This document shows positions 36,187 to 45,228 of a DNA stretch of 64,000 nucleotides, piece by piece. The notes beneath the pieces were generated by a model. It saw only the letters and a list, made by a program, of their open reading frames with translations. It was not told the DNA's origin and did not search any database. Location: assembly GCA_963840665.1 (NCBI GenBank), contig CAWIZO010000006.1, positions 1 to 64,000 of the forward strand, read 5' to 3'. This DNA is from DATFTE01 sp963840665. GTDB taxonomy: Bacteria > Acidobacteriota > Terriglobia > Terriglobales > Acidobacteriaceae. Position 1 is the first letter of the stretch; every line of letters begins with the position of its first letter. A program made the position numbers and the translations under genes.

Positions 36187-37014
36187 TCACTTTCCCGTAA
36201 ATTGCGGAGCGCGCTTTTGAAGGAAGTGAGCGATCCCTTCCTTGAAGTCCTCGCTTTTCAGACTGGCGATCATCTCGGCTAATGCGAGATCAAAGGACTC
36301 CCCCAGAGTCTGGAACATAGCGGCATAAACCTGGCGCTTGATCACCCGCAACGAGCGCGGACTGACGAGCGCGGCGAGATCGGCGGCGTATTCGTTTACC
36401 TTGTCGGTGAAGCTCTCCTGCGGAAAAACCTGGTTCACCAATTCAAGACGCAGAGCCTCAGCGGCGTCGATGGTGCGGGCGGAGTAGAGGAGATCGAGAG
36501 CGTTGGGAAGACCCACGATGCGGGGCAGCATCCAGGCCATGCCGTATTCGGCGATAAGACCCCGCTGGGAAAAGGTAGTGGAGAAGCGGGCGGCGTCAGA
36601 GGCAAAACGAAGATCACAGTACAGGGAAATAACCAAGCCGAGGCCGACGGCTGGACCGTTGATGGCGGCGAGAACCGGTTTTTCGACGCCGAGGAAGTAC
36701 GTATGTTTTTTCTGGAAGTCAGGCATAACTCCCGTCGACTGGGAACTGCTTCCGCCGAGCCGTGCGGCGGCATCCTGATCACTTTGAATTCCCTGCGAGG
36801 CGACGGAACTCAACAGCGACATGTCAGCCCCGGCGCAGAATCCGCGTCCCGCGCCGGTCAGAACGATCACGCGAACCTGATCGTCGCGCTCGGCTTCCGC
36901 CATGTGAGAGCGGACCTCGCTGTCCATCGTGGCAGTCCAGGCATTGAGTTTTTCCGGCCGGTTCAGCGTGATGGTGGCGACTCGGTTCGTTACCTGATAG
37001 AGGGTTTCAGACAT
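36187..37014 (-). CDS. Enoyl-CoA hydratase/isomerase family protein
   Basis: A 275-residue crotonase-fold protein. The opening VATITLNRPEKLNAW, the oxyanion-hole phrase GAGRGFCAGADMSLL, the second hole NGPAVGLGLVISLYCDLRFA, and LIAEYGMAWMLPRIVG (catalytic Glu region) are typical of hydratases. The usual role is addition of water to 2-enoyl-CoA. It ends 15 bases from the convergent dehydrogenase gene. The exact substrate is unknown. Confidence 0.88.
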   Translation of the reverse strand: MSETLYQVTNRVATITLNRPEKLNAWTATMDSEVRSHMAEAERDDQVRVIVLTGAGRGFCAGADMSLLSSVASQGIQSDQDAAARLGGSSSQSTGVMPDFQKKHTYFLGVEKPVLAAINGPAVGLGLVISLYCDLRFASDAARFSTTFSQRGLIAEYGMAWMLPRIVGLPNALDLLYSARTIDAAEALRLELVNQVFPQESFTDKVNEYAADLAALVSPRSLRVIKRQVYAAMFQTLGESFDLALAEMIASLKSEDFKEGIAHFLQKRAPQFTGK

Positions 37015-37137
37015 TGAGAGAGAATCCTTCCGCAGCGGGCAGAACCTGTGCCCGGCGGTGCTCCTAATTCACCATCAAGGACGCGCAGTCGCACGAAGGA
37101 ATTCCGTCAGCCGCCTCGTTTGGCCCTTACCCCCACA

Positions 37138-40100
37138 CTAGAAACTTATACGGAAACCGAGTTGAATCTCCCGCTTGGGGAGGGCCGAGGTGAAAGCCAG
37201 CGGAGTGCTGGAGGAAGCGATGCCCCCGCCGGCAAGCGCGGTTCCGGGCCGGATTCCGTGCACGTTGAACGTCGTAAAGCCGGGCGTTAAACCGAACACC
37301 GGTCCGACCTCGTTGTTTACGCCTCCAAAGTTGGTGCGGTTCGCGATGTTAAAACCTTCCGCTGTCAGCTGCAGGGTTGCCTTTTCTCCGAACCGGTGTT
37401 GCCAGGTCAGGCGGGCGTCGAAGTCGTAATAATTGGGGCCGAGGCCGGTGTCGCGGGGCGCGCCGATCGGACGTTCATTGGTGGTGTGGTTATTGCCGTT
37501 CACCTCGCCTCCGGCGAGCAGGTTGAAGGGATGGCCGGCGTGATAGGAGAAAATTGGAGCGAACTGAAAACCCGACAGAACGGGCTTCGTCCATGGACTG
37601 TCGATCACACCGGCGATCACGACTTTGTGACGCTCATCGAACTCGGAAAGGCTGCGGTCGAGGTTGATGTTGGTGGGATCCTGCGGACCGTAGTCGCTGT
37701 TGTAATCGGTCGAAGTGTCGATGCCCTTGGACCAGGTGTAATTTCCGAAAACAGTGAAATGATGACTGAAGCGCTTTTTGACCTCCACGATTAAGCCCTC
37801 ATATAGTCCATAGGCCTCGGAGCTGTACTGGTTGTTTTGCACGACCAGTGGGTTCACGAAGCATTGGGTAGCGTTGATCACGGGGTTATCGCAGGGCAGG
37901 CCACCGGGCTCGGTGCCGCCTATAGGATCGGCGCCGGCCGCCGTGGTGTTCCAGTTGCGATAGCGGACGACCTGGCCGTTGGCGAGCGTGAGGGTGGTGA
38001 AGGGAGCGAGGAGCAGGTTGGTATCGATCGCGACCGGCAGTCTTTGGGTGTGCGCATAGATGCCGCTCAGGGAGAAGGAGAGTCCCTCCGCGAATTCGCG
38101 CTCAATTCCAACTGAAGCCTGCTGCGCGATGGGGGGACGGTAGCCCGGCTGATTTACGAAGACGACCTGCAACGGGCCAACCGGGCCGCTGTTGGTAACG
38201 TTGATGCCCAATGGAGCTACAGCAGCGGGCGTAATGCAGGCGGCGTTGCCTGGAGTTGGCGTAGTGCACTGAATCAATCCGCCGCCGAAGAGAGTCTGGA
38301 AGACGGCGGGAGCGCCGGCCAAACCAAGAGCAGGAATTCCGCCGAGCGGATCGACGTAGATGGAAATTTCGCGGTTGCACGGGCTGGAAGACATAGATGG
38401 AAATGGCGGGATAGGGTGACCGAACTGGGCGAAGCCGCAGATCGCGCCCAGGTTGTGGACTTGTCCCGCGCCCCGTGTGTTTTCGACCGCGGATTTGTTG
38501 GCGTTTACAACGCCCAGGCTGAGGTCGACGTCGGGAATCTGCACATCGACCGGACCATAGAAGATTCCGTAACCCCCGCGGATCACGGTTTTGTGATCCT
38601 TGAAGGGATCCCATGCAAACGATATGCGGGGGGCAAAATCCTTTTTATATGTCGTGAGAGGAGCGAACTGGCTATCCAGTTCGTAGCGCAGACCGTAGTT
38701 GAGAGTGAACTCGGGCGTGATTTTCCAGGAGTCCTGCGCGTAGAAAGCCGTGAGTGGACGAGTGTAGTAAGGATAGGTGGGGTTGCCGAACCCTTGCTGG
38801 TAGACCTCGGGCACTCCCAGTGACGCGGATTGTAAAGAACTCAGGTTAGCGCCCGGCGTAGTCACGCCGCAAGGATTCGGACCTGATGTGGATGCCGGGA
38901 GCAGGCAGGGACTGAGCACGAGGCCAGCGGGGAGGTTGCCGAAGACGAAGCGACCGGGGAAGAACGTGTGCGATTCGGTGTGGTTACCACGAAGCAGCTC
39001 GTAACCGCCAAACTGGAACGTGTGGTGTCCGCGGATCATGGTGACGTTGTCGGCGAATTCGTAACGCCGAAGAATTGTCAGGTTGGGGAGAAAAATGTTC
39101 GAGCCCAGATTGTTAATGAAGCCGGGAATCTGGAGTCCCGCTTGGCCGGGCTCGTTGGGAATCACGTTAAAGCTATAGTAGTTCCACTGCGCGCGAAGCT
39201 CATTCTGTGTGCTTGGGTTGAACTGGTGAAACCAAGTGCCCTGCAGGGTATTGTCGTAGCTGTGGACTGAGCTCCCGGCCGAGAAGGCGGTTAAAGAATT
39301 GAGATCGGGCGATTCTTCCAGGTCGTGCCCATATCGGTAGGTAACGGAAAGCTGGTTGTTCTCGTTAAAGCGATGATCGAGCCGGCCGGAGGCGAGATAC
39401 TGGCGCGAGTTGTAAGGGAAGACGCCGCCCTGCGTTTCAAACTGGTTGACCAGAAAGCTGTTCAACCCCATCTGCACCGGACTCAGACCCTGGTTGGGAG
39501 TGACCGAGAGGCCAGACTGCAAGGCAAATGCGCAGTTGATGGCGGGGATGTTCCCCAAACCTGCAAAGCAAGGCACCGGAGTATTTCCTTGTGCCGCCAG
39601 CGCGGAAACGATCGCCTGCTGAGCGAACCTGGGATCGCCTTGCGGGAAGGGATTCGAAGTTGCAATCGCGGAGGGTCCGGCGAAGATTCCGCTGTTCGTC
39701 AACAAGGGGACGGAGTTCTGGGAGTCCTGCCGCAGCCCCTCGAACGTCGCAAACAAGAAGGTCTTGTCTTTCATGATCGGGAAACCGATCGTGCCGCCGT
39801 ACTGTTGGCGACTAAGCGAATTCTTGATCGGATTGCCCACAGAAGTGGTGTTAAACGCGGCGCCAGACGCGAGCGCACTGCTGAAGGCAAAGGGGTCGCG
39901 GGCATCCATGGCGTCGTTGCGGAAAAACCCATAGAGACTGCCATGCATATTGTTGGTTCCAGACTTTGTGACGATGTTGACCGACGCGCCGGTGGCATTT
40001 CCCAGATCGGCGGCGTAGTTGCTGCGGTTGATCTGAAATTCCTGGACGTCGTCCTGGCTGACCGTCGAACGCACTCCGCCGCTGTCGCCCGAGGTTTCAC

Positions 40101-40701
40101 CGCCGTCGACGGTAATGCTGTTTCCGCGGCCGTTGCTTGCGTAAAAAGAAAGGCCGCTCTGCGGCGTCTGTTTCACGCGAAAGTCCTGATCCCCGGAGAG
40201 TCGAGTCGAGTCCGAAACTCCCGGTGCCAGCAATGTGAAAGTGAGGTAGTCGCGGCGGTCGATGGGCAAATTGGCGATGTACTGCTGGTTGACTCGGTCG
40301 GCCTGGCTGCCCCGCTCCGTCTCGACCGCCGGCGGTTCACTCTGCACCTCGATCACGGTGCCTACCTTGGCAGGTTTCATACGGAAGTCGGAGATGACGG
40401 TCTGACCAATGCTGACCGTGATCCCCATACGGACCTCGGTGGCAAAGCCGGCGAGCTCCGCCCGCAGTTCATAGGTAGATGGGGAAAGCCCGTTGACACG
40501 AAACTGGCCCGCGCCGTCGGTCATCGTCTGGCGCCTGAGGCCGGTTTGCGTGTCAGTTACGGTCACGGCAACCTTTGGCAGGACCGCGCCAAAGGAGTCG
40601 ACCGCAGTGCCAGTGATGTTTCCCGAGGTCCCGACTCCCTGCGCCCTCGCGACAGAGACTGCCAACAGCAGGCACACCAACACGCTCGCTAGTGACTTCA
40701 T
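37138..40701 (-). CDS. TonB-dependent receptor, Oar-like, with carboxypeptidase-regulatory-like domain
   Basis: A large outer-membrane receptor of 1187 residues. ATG 40701 has AGGAG nearby and is followed by a clean signal peptide (SLASVLVCLLLAVSVARAQG). Next is a carboxypeptidase-regulatory-like domain (ITGTAVDSFGAVLPKVAVTV ... GLSPSTYELRAELAGF), a plug region (FQINRSNYAADLGNATGASV, VNIVTKSGTNNMHGSLYGFF), a long beta-barrel and the C-terminal RISF with terminal Phe. A longer frame to 40767 adds nothing. It is followed upstream, at 40905-40920, by the same palindrome found next to lysR. This suggests LysR-controlled uptake of an oligomeric or hydrophobic substrate (inference). Confidence 0.92.
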   Translation of the reverse strand: MKSLASVLVCLLLAVSVARAQGVGTSGNITGTAVDSFGAVLPKVAVTVTDTQTGLRRQTMTDGAGQFRVNGLSPSTYELRAELAGFATEVRMGITVSIGQTVISDFRMKPAKVGTVIEVQSEPPAVETERGSQADRVNQQYIANLPIDRRDYLTFTLLAPGVSDSTRLSGDQDFRVKQTPQSGLSFYASNGRGNSITVDGGETSGDSGGVRSTVSQDDVQEFQINRSNYAADLGNATGASVNIVTKSGTNNMHGSLYGFFRNDAMDARDPFAFSSALASGAAFNTTSVGNPIKNSLSRQQYGGTIGFPIMKDKTFLFATFEGLRQDSQNSVPLLTNSGIFAGPSAIATSNPFPQGDPRFAQQAIVSALAAQGNTPVPCFAGLGNIPAINCAFALQSGLSVTPNQGLSPVQMGLNSFLVNQFETQGGVFPYNSRQYLASGRLDHRFNENNQLSVTYRYGHDLEESPDLNSLTAFSAGSSVHSYDNTLQGTWFHQFNPSTQNELRAQWNYYSFNVIPNEPGQAGLQIPGFINNLGSNIFLPNLTILRRYEFADNVTMIRGHHTFQFGGYELLRGNHTESHTFFPGRFVFGNLPAGLVLSPCLLPASTSGPNPCGVTTPGANLSSLQSASLGVPEVYQQGFGNPTYPYYTRPLTAFYAQDSWKITPEFTLNYGLRYELDSQFAPLTTYKKDFAPRISFAWDPFKDHKTVIRGGYGIFYGPVDVQIPDVDLSLGVVNANKSAVENTRGAGQVHNLGAICGFAQFGHPIPPFPSMSSSPCNREISIYVDPLGGIPALGLAGAPAVFQTLFGGGLIQCTTPTPGNAACITPAAVAPLGINVTNSGPVGPLQVVFVNQPGYRPPIAQQASVGIEREFAEGLSFSLSGIYAHTQRLPVAIDTNLLLAPFTTLTLANGQVVRYRNWNTTAAGADPIGGTEPGGLPCDNPVINATQCFVNPLVVQNNQYSSEAYGLYEGLIVEVKKRFSHHFTVFGNYTWSKGIDTSTDYNSDYGPQDPTNINLDRSLSEFDERHKVVIAGVIDSPWTKPVLSGFQFAPIFSYHAGHPFNLLAGGEVNGNNHTTNERPIGAPRDTGLGPNYYDFDARLTWQHRFGEKATLQLTAEGFNIANRTNFGGVNNEVGPVFGLTPGFTTFNVHGIRPGTALAGGGIASSSTPLAFTSALPKREIQLGFRISF

Positions 40702-40904
40702 GGAATTCTCCTTGCAAGGATGTGAGGATTTCGCCGAAGGGGTTCTGCATATCCCATGCCAGCCCACTTTTCCAAAAGAAGCCGCGAAGTGCGAGTCCGG
40801 CGAGAAGGCCGTCGAATCTCATCCAACCGCTGCCGCGCGATGCCGGCCGAGCCTGCGAAGGCTCGAGAAACCATTGCAGTGGACCGAGGGTAGCCGCGTT
40901 CTAC

Positions 40905-40920
40905 GAATTCATCAAATGAA
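40905..40920. promoter_or_regulatory. Second copy of the ATTC-N7-GAAT palindrome
   Basis: AATTCATCAAATGAAT is identical over 16 bases to the inverse complement of the site between lysR and the acyl-CoA dehydrogenase, 6 kb away. It lies about 205 bases upstream of the TonB receptor start and downstream of the hydrolase gene, so it most likely serves the receptor promoter. Confidence 0.6.
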
Positions 40921-41028
40921 TTTTATGGATGAGGGAGTATGCTCGCTGGGAATTATCACCCTGGGGGCCTGTTGCCTTTGCCAAAATCTCGGGCCAGAAC
41001 CCTTCTGTGAGCCGGACTATCGTCACGC

Positions 41029-41823
41029 TTACCGCACTTGCGCCGCAAGGAAGGCCAGGATCACTGCATGCGCGGCTTCCGGTTGGTCGGTGGAAAACAT
41101 ATGGCCTGCATGCTCGAGTAGCACGAGTTTCGCTCCGCGAATCCGCGAGGCGATGATTTCTCCATTGCCTTTAGGCACGAGACGGTCATTCTTGCCGTGA
41201 ATCACAAGGGTTGGTGCATCGATCTGCGGCAAACGGCTGAAAGATTCCCATGACAGGATCGCTTGCAATTGCGCCAGATAACCCTCCCGACGTGCGAACC
41301 ATGGGCGGCGAGTGGCAATGTCTTCGTCGATCAAGCTCCGCGGAGTCGCCAAGTCGTAGATGAAGGGGACAGCGGCTTCGGCTCCCTTTTCAGGTGGCAG
41401 GGCGCTCACCGCGCGCAGCATTTCGAGCGCCGCAGGTTCGGCACGCTGGGCACTCACTCCACCAGCCGCCGTGCAGCCAAGAATGAGCGAACGTACACGC
41501 TGCGGATACTGCAGCGCAAATTCCTGCGCGACCATGCCGCCCATAGAAACTCCGTATACATGAGCGCTGGAAATGCCGGCTGCATCGAGTACTCTCGCCG
41601 CATCGTCCGCCATCGCCGCCATCGAATAGGGCCCTGGAGGAACATCGCTTTGCCCGACTCCTCGATTGTCGAGAGCGATTGTGCGATAAGAATTGGCGAG
41701 CACAGGGCGCGTGCGAAACCACATGCGCGAGGGATATCCCAGACCCATGATCAGCAGTATCGGTGGACCAGTTCCCTCTTCATCCCAGTAAATCTTCGTC
41801 CCGTTGCTGCTGGCGAAAGCCAT
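41029..41823 (-). CDS. Alpha/beta hydrolase
   Basis: A 264-residue alpha/beta-hydrolase. The oxyanion-hole region is LLIMGLGYPSRMW. The nucleophile elbow is GVSMGGMVAQ (Ser), the acid lies in HGKNDRLVP (Asp) and the catalytic His in LEHAGHMF. Sequence style is close to PcaD-like/ester hydrolases of catabolic loci. It is transcribed like the oxidoreductase upstream, with a 63-base gap. It could open a lactone or ester to feed the hydroxy-acid pathway, but substrate is not shown. Confidence 0.85.
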   Translation of the reverse strand: MAFASSNGTKIYWDEEGTGPPILLIMGLGYPSRMWFRTRPVLANSYRTIALDNRGVGQSDVPPGPYSMAAMADDAARVLDAAGISSAHVYGVSMGGMVAQEFALQYPQRVRSLILGCTAAGGVSAQRAEPAALEMLRAVSALPPEKGAEAAVPFIYDLATPRSLIDEDIATRRPWFARREGYLAQLQAILSWESFSRLPQIDAPTLVIHGKNDRLVPKGNGEIIASRIRGAKLVLLEHAGHMFSTDQPEAAHAVILAFLAAQVR

Positions 41824-41886
41824 GCGACTGCCTCGCGACTTGAAACTGAAGAAAAATGATCGGCGTAATGATCCGTGCGCCTAAGG

Positions 41887-42897
41887 CTAATCCTCGGCCA
41901 CTTTCAAAATGAGCTTACCGAAGTTCTCTCCGGTGAAGAGCTTCACGAGAGCCTCCGGAAACTTTTCGAGTCCGTTGACGATATCCTCGCGCGACCTGAG
42001 CTTGCCCTCGGCCATCCATGCGGCCATTTCTCGGACTGCGTCGGGAAAGCGGGTGACGTAATCGAAAACCAGCATGCCTTTCATCGACGCGCGATTGACC
42101 AGCAGCGACATGTAATTGCGCGGTCCCTGTATGGCGCCCGTGTTGTTGTATTGCGAAATCGCACCGCAGATCACGATGCGAGCGCCGCGCGCGAGATTGG
42201 CGAGAGCAGCTTCCAGGATCTCGCCGCCCACGTTGTCGAAATAGACATTGATTCCATTCGGGCAGGCCTTGCGCAGCGCGTCACCGACGTCTTCGGATTT
42301 GTAGTCGATGGCGGCATCAAAGCCGAGATCGGCGACGAGATAGCGGCACTTCTCGGCGCCGCCGGCAATGCCGACGGCCCGGCAACCCTTGATTCTGGCG
42401 ATCTGGCCCACGATCGAACCGACCGCTCCGGCCGCCGAGGAAACCACTACGCTCTCGCCCGCCTGCGGTTGGCCAGTCTCCAGCAAGCCGAAGTATGCGG
42501 TCATGCCCGTCATGCCGAGAACGCTGACAAACTTGGGCAGTGGCGCGATGCGCGAGTCCACCGTCATCAGCCCCTTGCCGTCGGAAATGCAATACTCCTG
42601 CAGTCCCAATGTTCCTGTCACGTAGCTGCCGACGGAATATCTTGGATTTTCCGAACGGACGACTTTGCCGAGGGCTAAAGCGCGCATCACGTCGCCAATC
42701 GCCACCGGTGGGACATAGGAGCGCTGATCTCGGATCCAGCCGCGCATGGCCGGATCGAGAGAGATCAACAAAGTCTTGACCAGCACTTCACCGGACCCCA
42801 GGTCGCGAACCGGCTCTTCGACGTAGGCCCAGTTTTCGCGACTGGGCATTCCTACAGGGCGCGAAGCCAGCGTGAATTTGTGATTGACGAGCGGCAT
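41887..42897 (-). CDS. NADPH-dependent MDR oxidoreductase (CurA/prostaglandin reductase type)
   Basis: A medium-chain reductase without zinc ligands. N-terminal DPAMRGWIRD and SYVPPVAIGDVMRALALGKV, the cofactor motif SSAAGAVGSIVGQIARIKG, and VYFDNVGGEILEAALANLA are the family phrases of zinc-independent NADP-dependent 2-alkenal/enone reductases. ATG 42897 is preferred; a start six codons upstream is possible, and GGAG/AGGCGG lies between them. It follows the frameshifted acyl-CoA dehydrogenase gene by 29 bases on the same strand. A role in reducing unsaturated intermediates is inferred. Confidence 0.85.
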   Translation of the reverse strand: MPLVNHKFTLASRPVGMPSRENWAYVEEPVRDLGSGEVLVKTLLISLDPAMRGWIRDQRSYVPPVAIGDVMRALALGKVVRSENPRYSVGSYVTGTLGLQEYCISDGKGLMTVDSRIAPLPKFVSVLGMTGMTAYFGLLETGQPQAGESVVVSSAAGAVGSIVGQIARIKGCRAVGIAGGAEKCRYLVADLGFDAAIDYKSEDVGDALRKACPNGINVYFDNVGGEILEAALANLARGARIVICGAISQYNNTGAIQGPRNYMSLLVNRASMKGMLVFDYVTRFPDAVREMAAWMAEGKLRSREDIVNGLEKFPEALVKLFTGENFGKLILKVAED

Positions 42898-42926
42898 GAC
42901 CGCCTTTCTCCGCATCGACGCGAATT

Positions 42927-44700
42927 TCAGATCGTGTATTTTTCACTCGATAGCAGCCGCGCAGCGATTTGCCGCCGCAGTGCGATGGAGTTCACCGGCT
43001 CATAATCGGCATAGGCACGTACAGTCGAAAGGTGCTTGCGCAGGGTGGCTCCTTCGAAGCATGCACTGAGAACTGTCCTGGAAAATACTTCGATCCGGCT
43101 GATCGCATCCCGCACGTATACGGCACACAGATCCCGGCTGCCTGTCTTGCCGGATGAAGCCAGTTTCTCGCTGCGCAGCAGGCTCGACTCCATGGCGAAG
43201 ACTTCCGTGATGATGTCGGAGATATTCATGATAACTTCCTGCTGCTTTTCGAGATGGTCGCCGTACTTTTCGCGGGCCAGTCCGATGGTCAGCAGCGCGA
43301 TCAGCTTGGCATTGCGAACCAGTTGGCCCTCCGCGCTGCGCGTTCCATCTGACAAACCGCTGGGCATGCCAGTTTGGTTGACCACCACGCTCGCTGCTTC
43401 AAACAGAGGCAGCTGGCCGCGTCCGGCGCGCTTCAACGGCATGCCGGAAATGACCAGCCGGTTGATTTCGCTGGTGCCTTCAAACAGCCGGTTGATGCGC
43501 GCGTCGCGATAGGCGCGTTCCACGGCATAGTCCTGGTGATAGCCGTAGCCGCCGTGAATTTGAACACCCTCGTCGACGAGGTAGTCGAGCATCTCCGACG
43601 CATACACCTTGATCATGGAAGCTTCTGCCGCAAACTCCTCCACGGCCTGCATTTCGCGAGTTGAACCCGGTTTGAGTTCACCAGAAGGAGCGTGCATCTG
43701 CGCTTCAATCTGGCCGGTCACGCGCCAGCTCATGGACTCGGTAACGAAGATGCGAATGGCCATTTCTGCCAGCTTGTGCTGAATGGCCCCGAAGTCGGCG
43801 ATGACCCCGCCAAAAGCTTTTCTCTGTTTTGCGTACTTGATGGAAATGGCGAGGACGTTCTTGGCCACACCGACCGAACCGGGCCCAAGTTTCAAGCGCC
43901 CGATGTTGAGGATGTTGAAGGCAATGACATGGCCGCGGCCAATTTCCCCCAGAACGTTCTCCACGGGCACCTGAACATTGTCGAAATAGACCGCCGTGGT
44001 CGAACTGCCACGAATCCCCATCTTGTGCTCCTCGGCTCCGCTACTGACGCCGGGGAAAGCCCGTTCCACGAGAAATGCGGTGAACTTTTCCCCGCCGACT
44101 TTGGCGAAGACGGTGAACAGATCGGCCGCGCCACCGTTGGTGATCCACATTTTTTGACCGTTCAGGATGTAGTGCTTGCCGTCGGGGGAGAGATCCGCGC
44201 GGGTTCGCGCGGCGAGCGCGTCGGAACCGGCCAGCGGCTCGGTCAGGGCGTAAGCGGCCAATAGCTCCAGGGTCGCCAGACGCGGCAGATATTTCCTCTT
44301 CTGCTCTGGGGTGCCAAAGTAAACTAGTGGCATCGTTCCGATTCCGGTGTGCGCCGAGTGCCAGCCTGCATAAGAACCGTCGCGGCCCAGGCGCTCGGCG
44401 GCCACCATCAACGAGGGCAGATCCATTTCCATCCCGCCGTACTCTTCCGGAATTGTCATGCCCGGTGAGGCCGAGCTCGACGGATTTCCGCAAAACGCTA
44501 AGGGCAAGGCCAGGCTGCTTCTCCCGAATGGCCGGCAAGTTGGGCTCGACCTCGTTGGCCCAGAATTCGTCGATCATGCGCCCGACGGCGAGATGCTCGT
44601 CGGTGAGATCTTCCGGAGTAAAGATCTGATCGGGCGAGGTGTCTTCGAAAAGAAATGCCGTTCCTCTTGTCTTGCCCGGAATCTGTGTTAGCGTCGTCAT
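42927..44700 (-). pseudogene. Long-type acyl-CoA dehydrogenase, one frameshift
   Basis: From ATG 44700 the N-terminal part (SPDQIFTPEDLTDEHLAVGR, EVEPNLPAIREKQPG) ends at VELGLTG. The rest begins one frame over as MTIPEEYGGMEMDL and continues through the flavin phrase ALTEPLAGSDALAARTRADL, VPVENVLGEIGRGHVIAFN, QIHGGYGYHQDYAVERAYRD and a C-terminal extension of about 180 residues to 42927. One extra G in the GGG at about 44460 explains the shift. The restored length of about 590 residues matches the VLCAD/ACAD9-like group with C-terminal dimerisation domain. Everything else is intact, so the shift may be a sequencing error or recent damage. Confidence 0.85.
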
Positions 44701-44708
44701 GACTCTTA

Positions 44709-45196
44709 ATGCCCCCTCTCGAAATTGATCACCTAAGTCAGTTGAAACAATTCGAAGGCCGCGAAGTGCCTCCGACGGAATGGTTCGTAGTAACTCAGGA
44801 GCGTATCACAGGTTCGCGGAAGCGACCGAAGATCGCCAGTGGATCCATGTGGACCCGAAGCGCGCGGCGCGGGAGTCGCCCTACGGCGGCACCGTAGCTC
44901 ATGGTTTTCTGACACTCTCGCTGTTCAGCCACCTGTTTGCGCAGGCGATTCGAATCCGCAACGGCATTCGCATGAGCATCAATTACGGACTCAATCGTGT
45001 GCGATTTCCCTCGGCCGTTCGCGCCGGATCGGCGATCCGCTGTAAAGTGACCATTCTGTCGGTCAAAGAATCCGCAGAGTTTGTGGATGCGACTTATGCC
45101 GTAAGCATCGAGTGCCAGAACTCCGATAAGCCTTGTTGCGTGGCCGAATGTCTGGCGCGGTACTACCGATCGTATTTCCGCCCGCACTTGGGGTGA
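44709..45196 (+). pseudogene. MaoC-like (R)-enoyl-CoA hydratase, one frameshift
   Basis: The N-terminal part from ATG 44709 reads LSQLKQFEGREVPPTEWFVV and TQERIT. After a net -1 shift at about 44810-44818 it continues as RFAEATEDRQWIHVDPKRAA, PYGGTVAHGFLTLSLFSHL and GLNRVRFPSAVRAG. The hot-dog fold signature with catalytic Asp and His (DxxxxH in ATEDRQWIHVD; GTVAHGF) is complete once joined, giving about 162 residues. Its start is only 8 bases from the divergent dehydrogenase start, which leaves no room for a normal promoter. It converges on the kinase gene. Confidence 0.75.
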
Positions 45197-45228
45197 GCCT
45201 ACGATGTGAGCGCTCTTCAAGAACCGTC

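Noticed and set aside
39325..40692. 455-codon plus-strand frame antisense to the TonB receptor
   Set aside because: It lies wholly inside a confidently identified gene on the other strand, has no recognisable motif, and long antisense frames are expected in GC-rich coding DNA.
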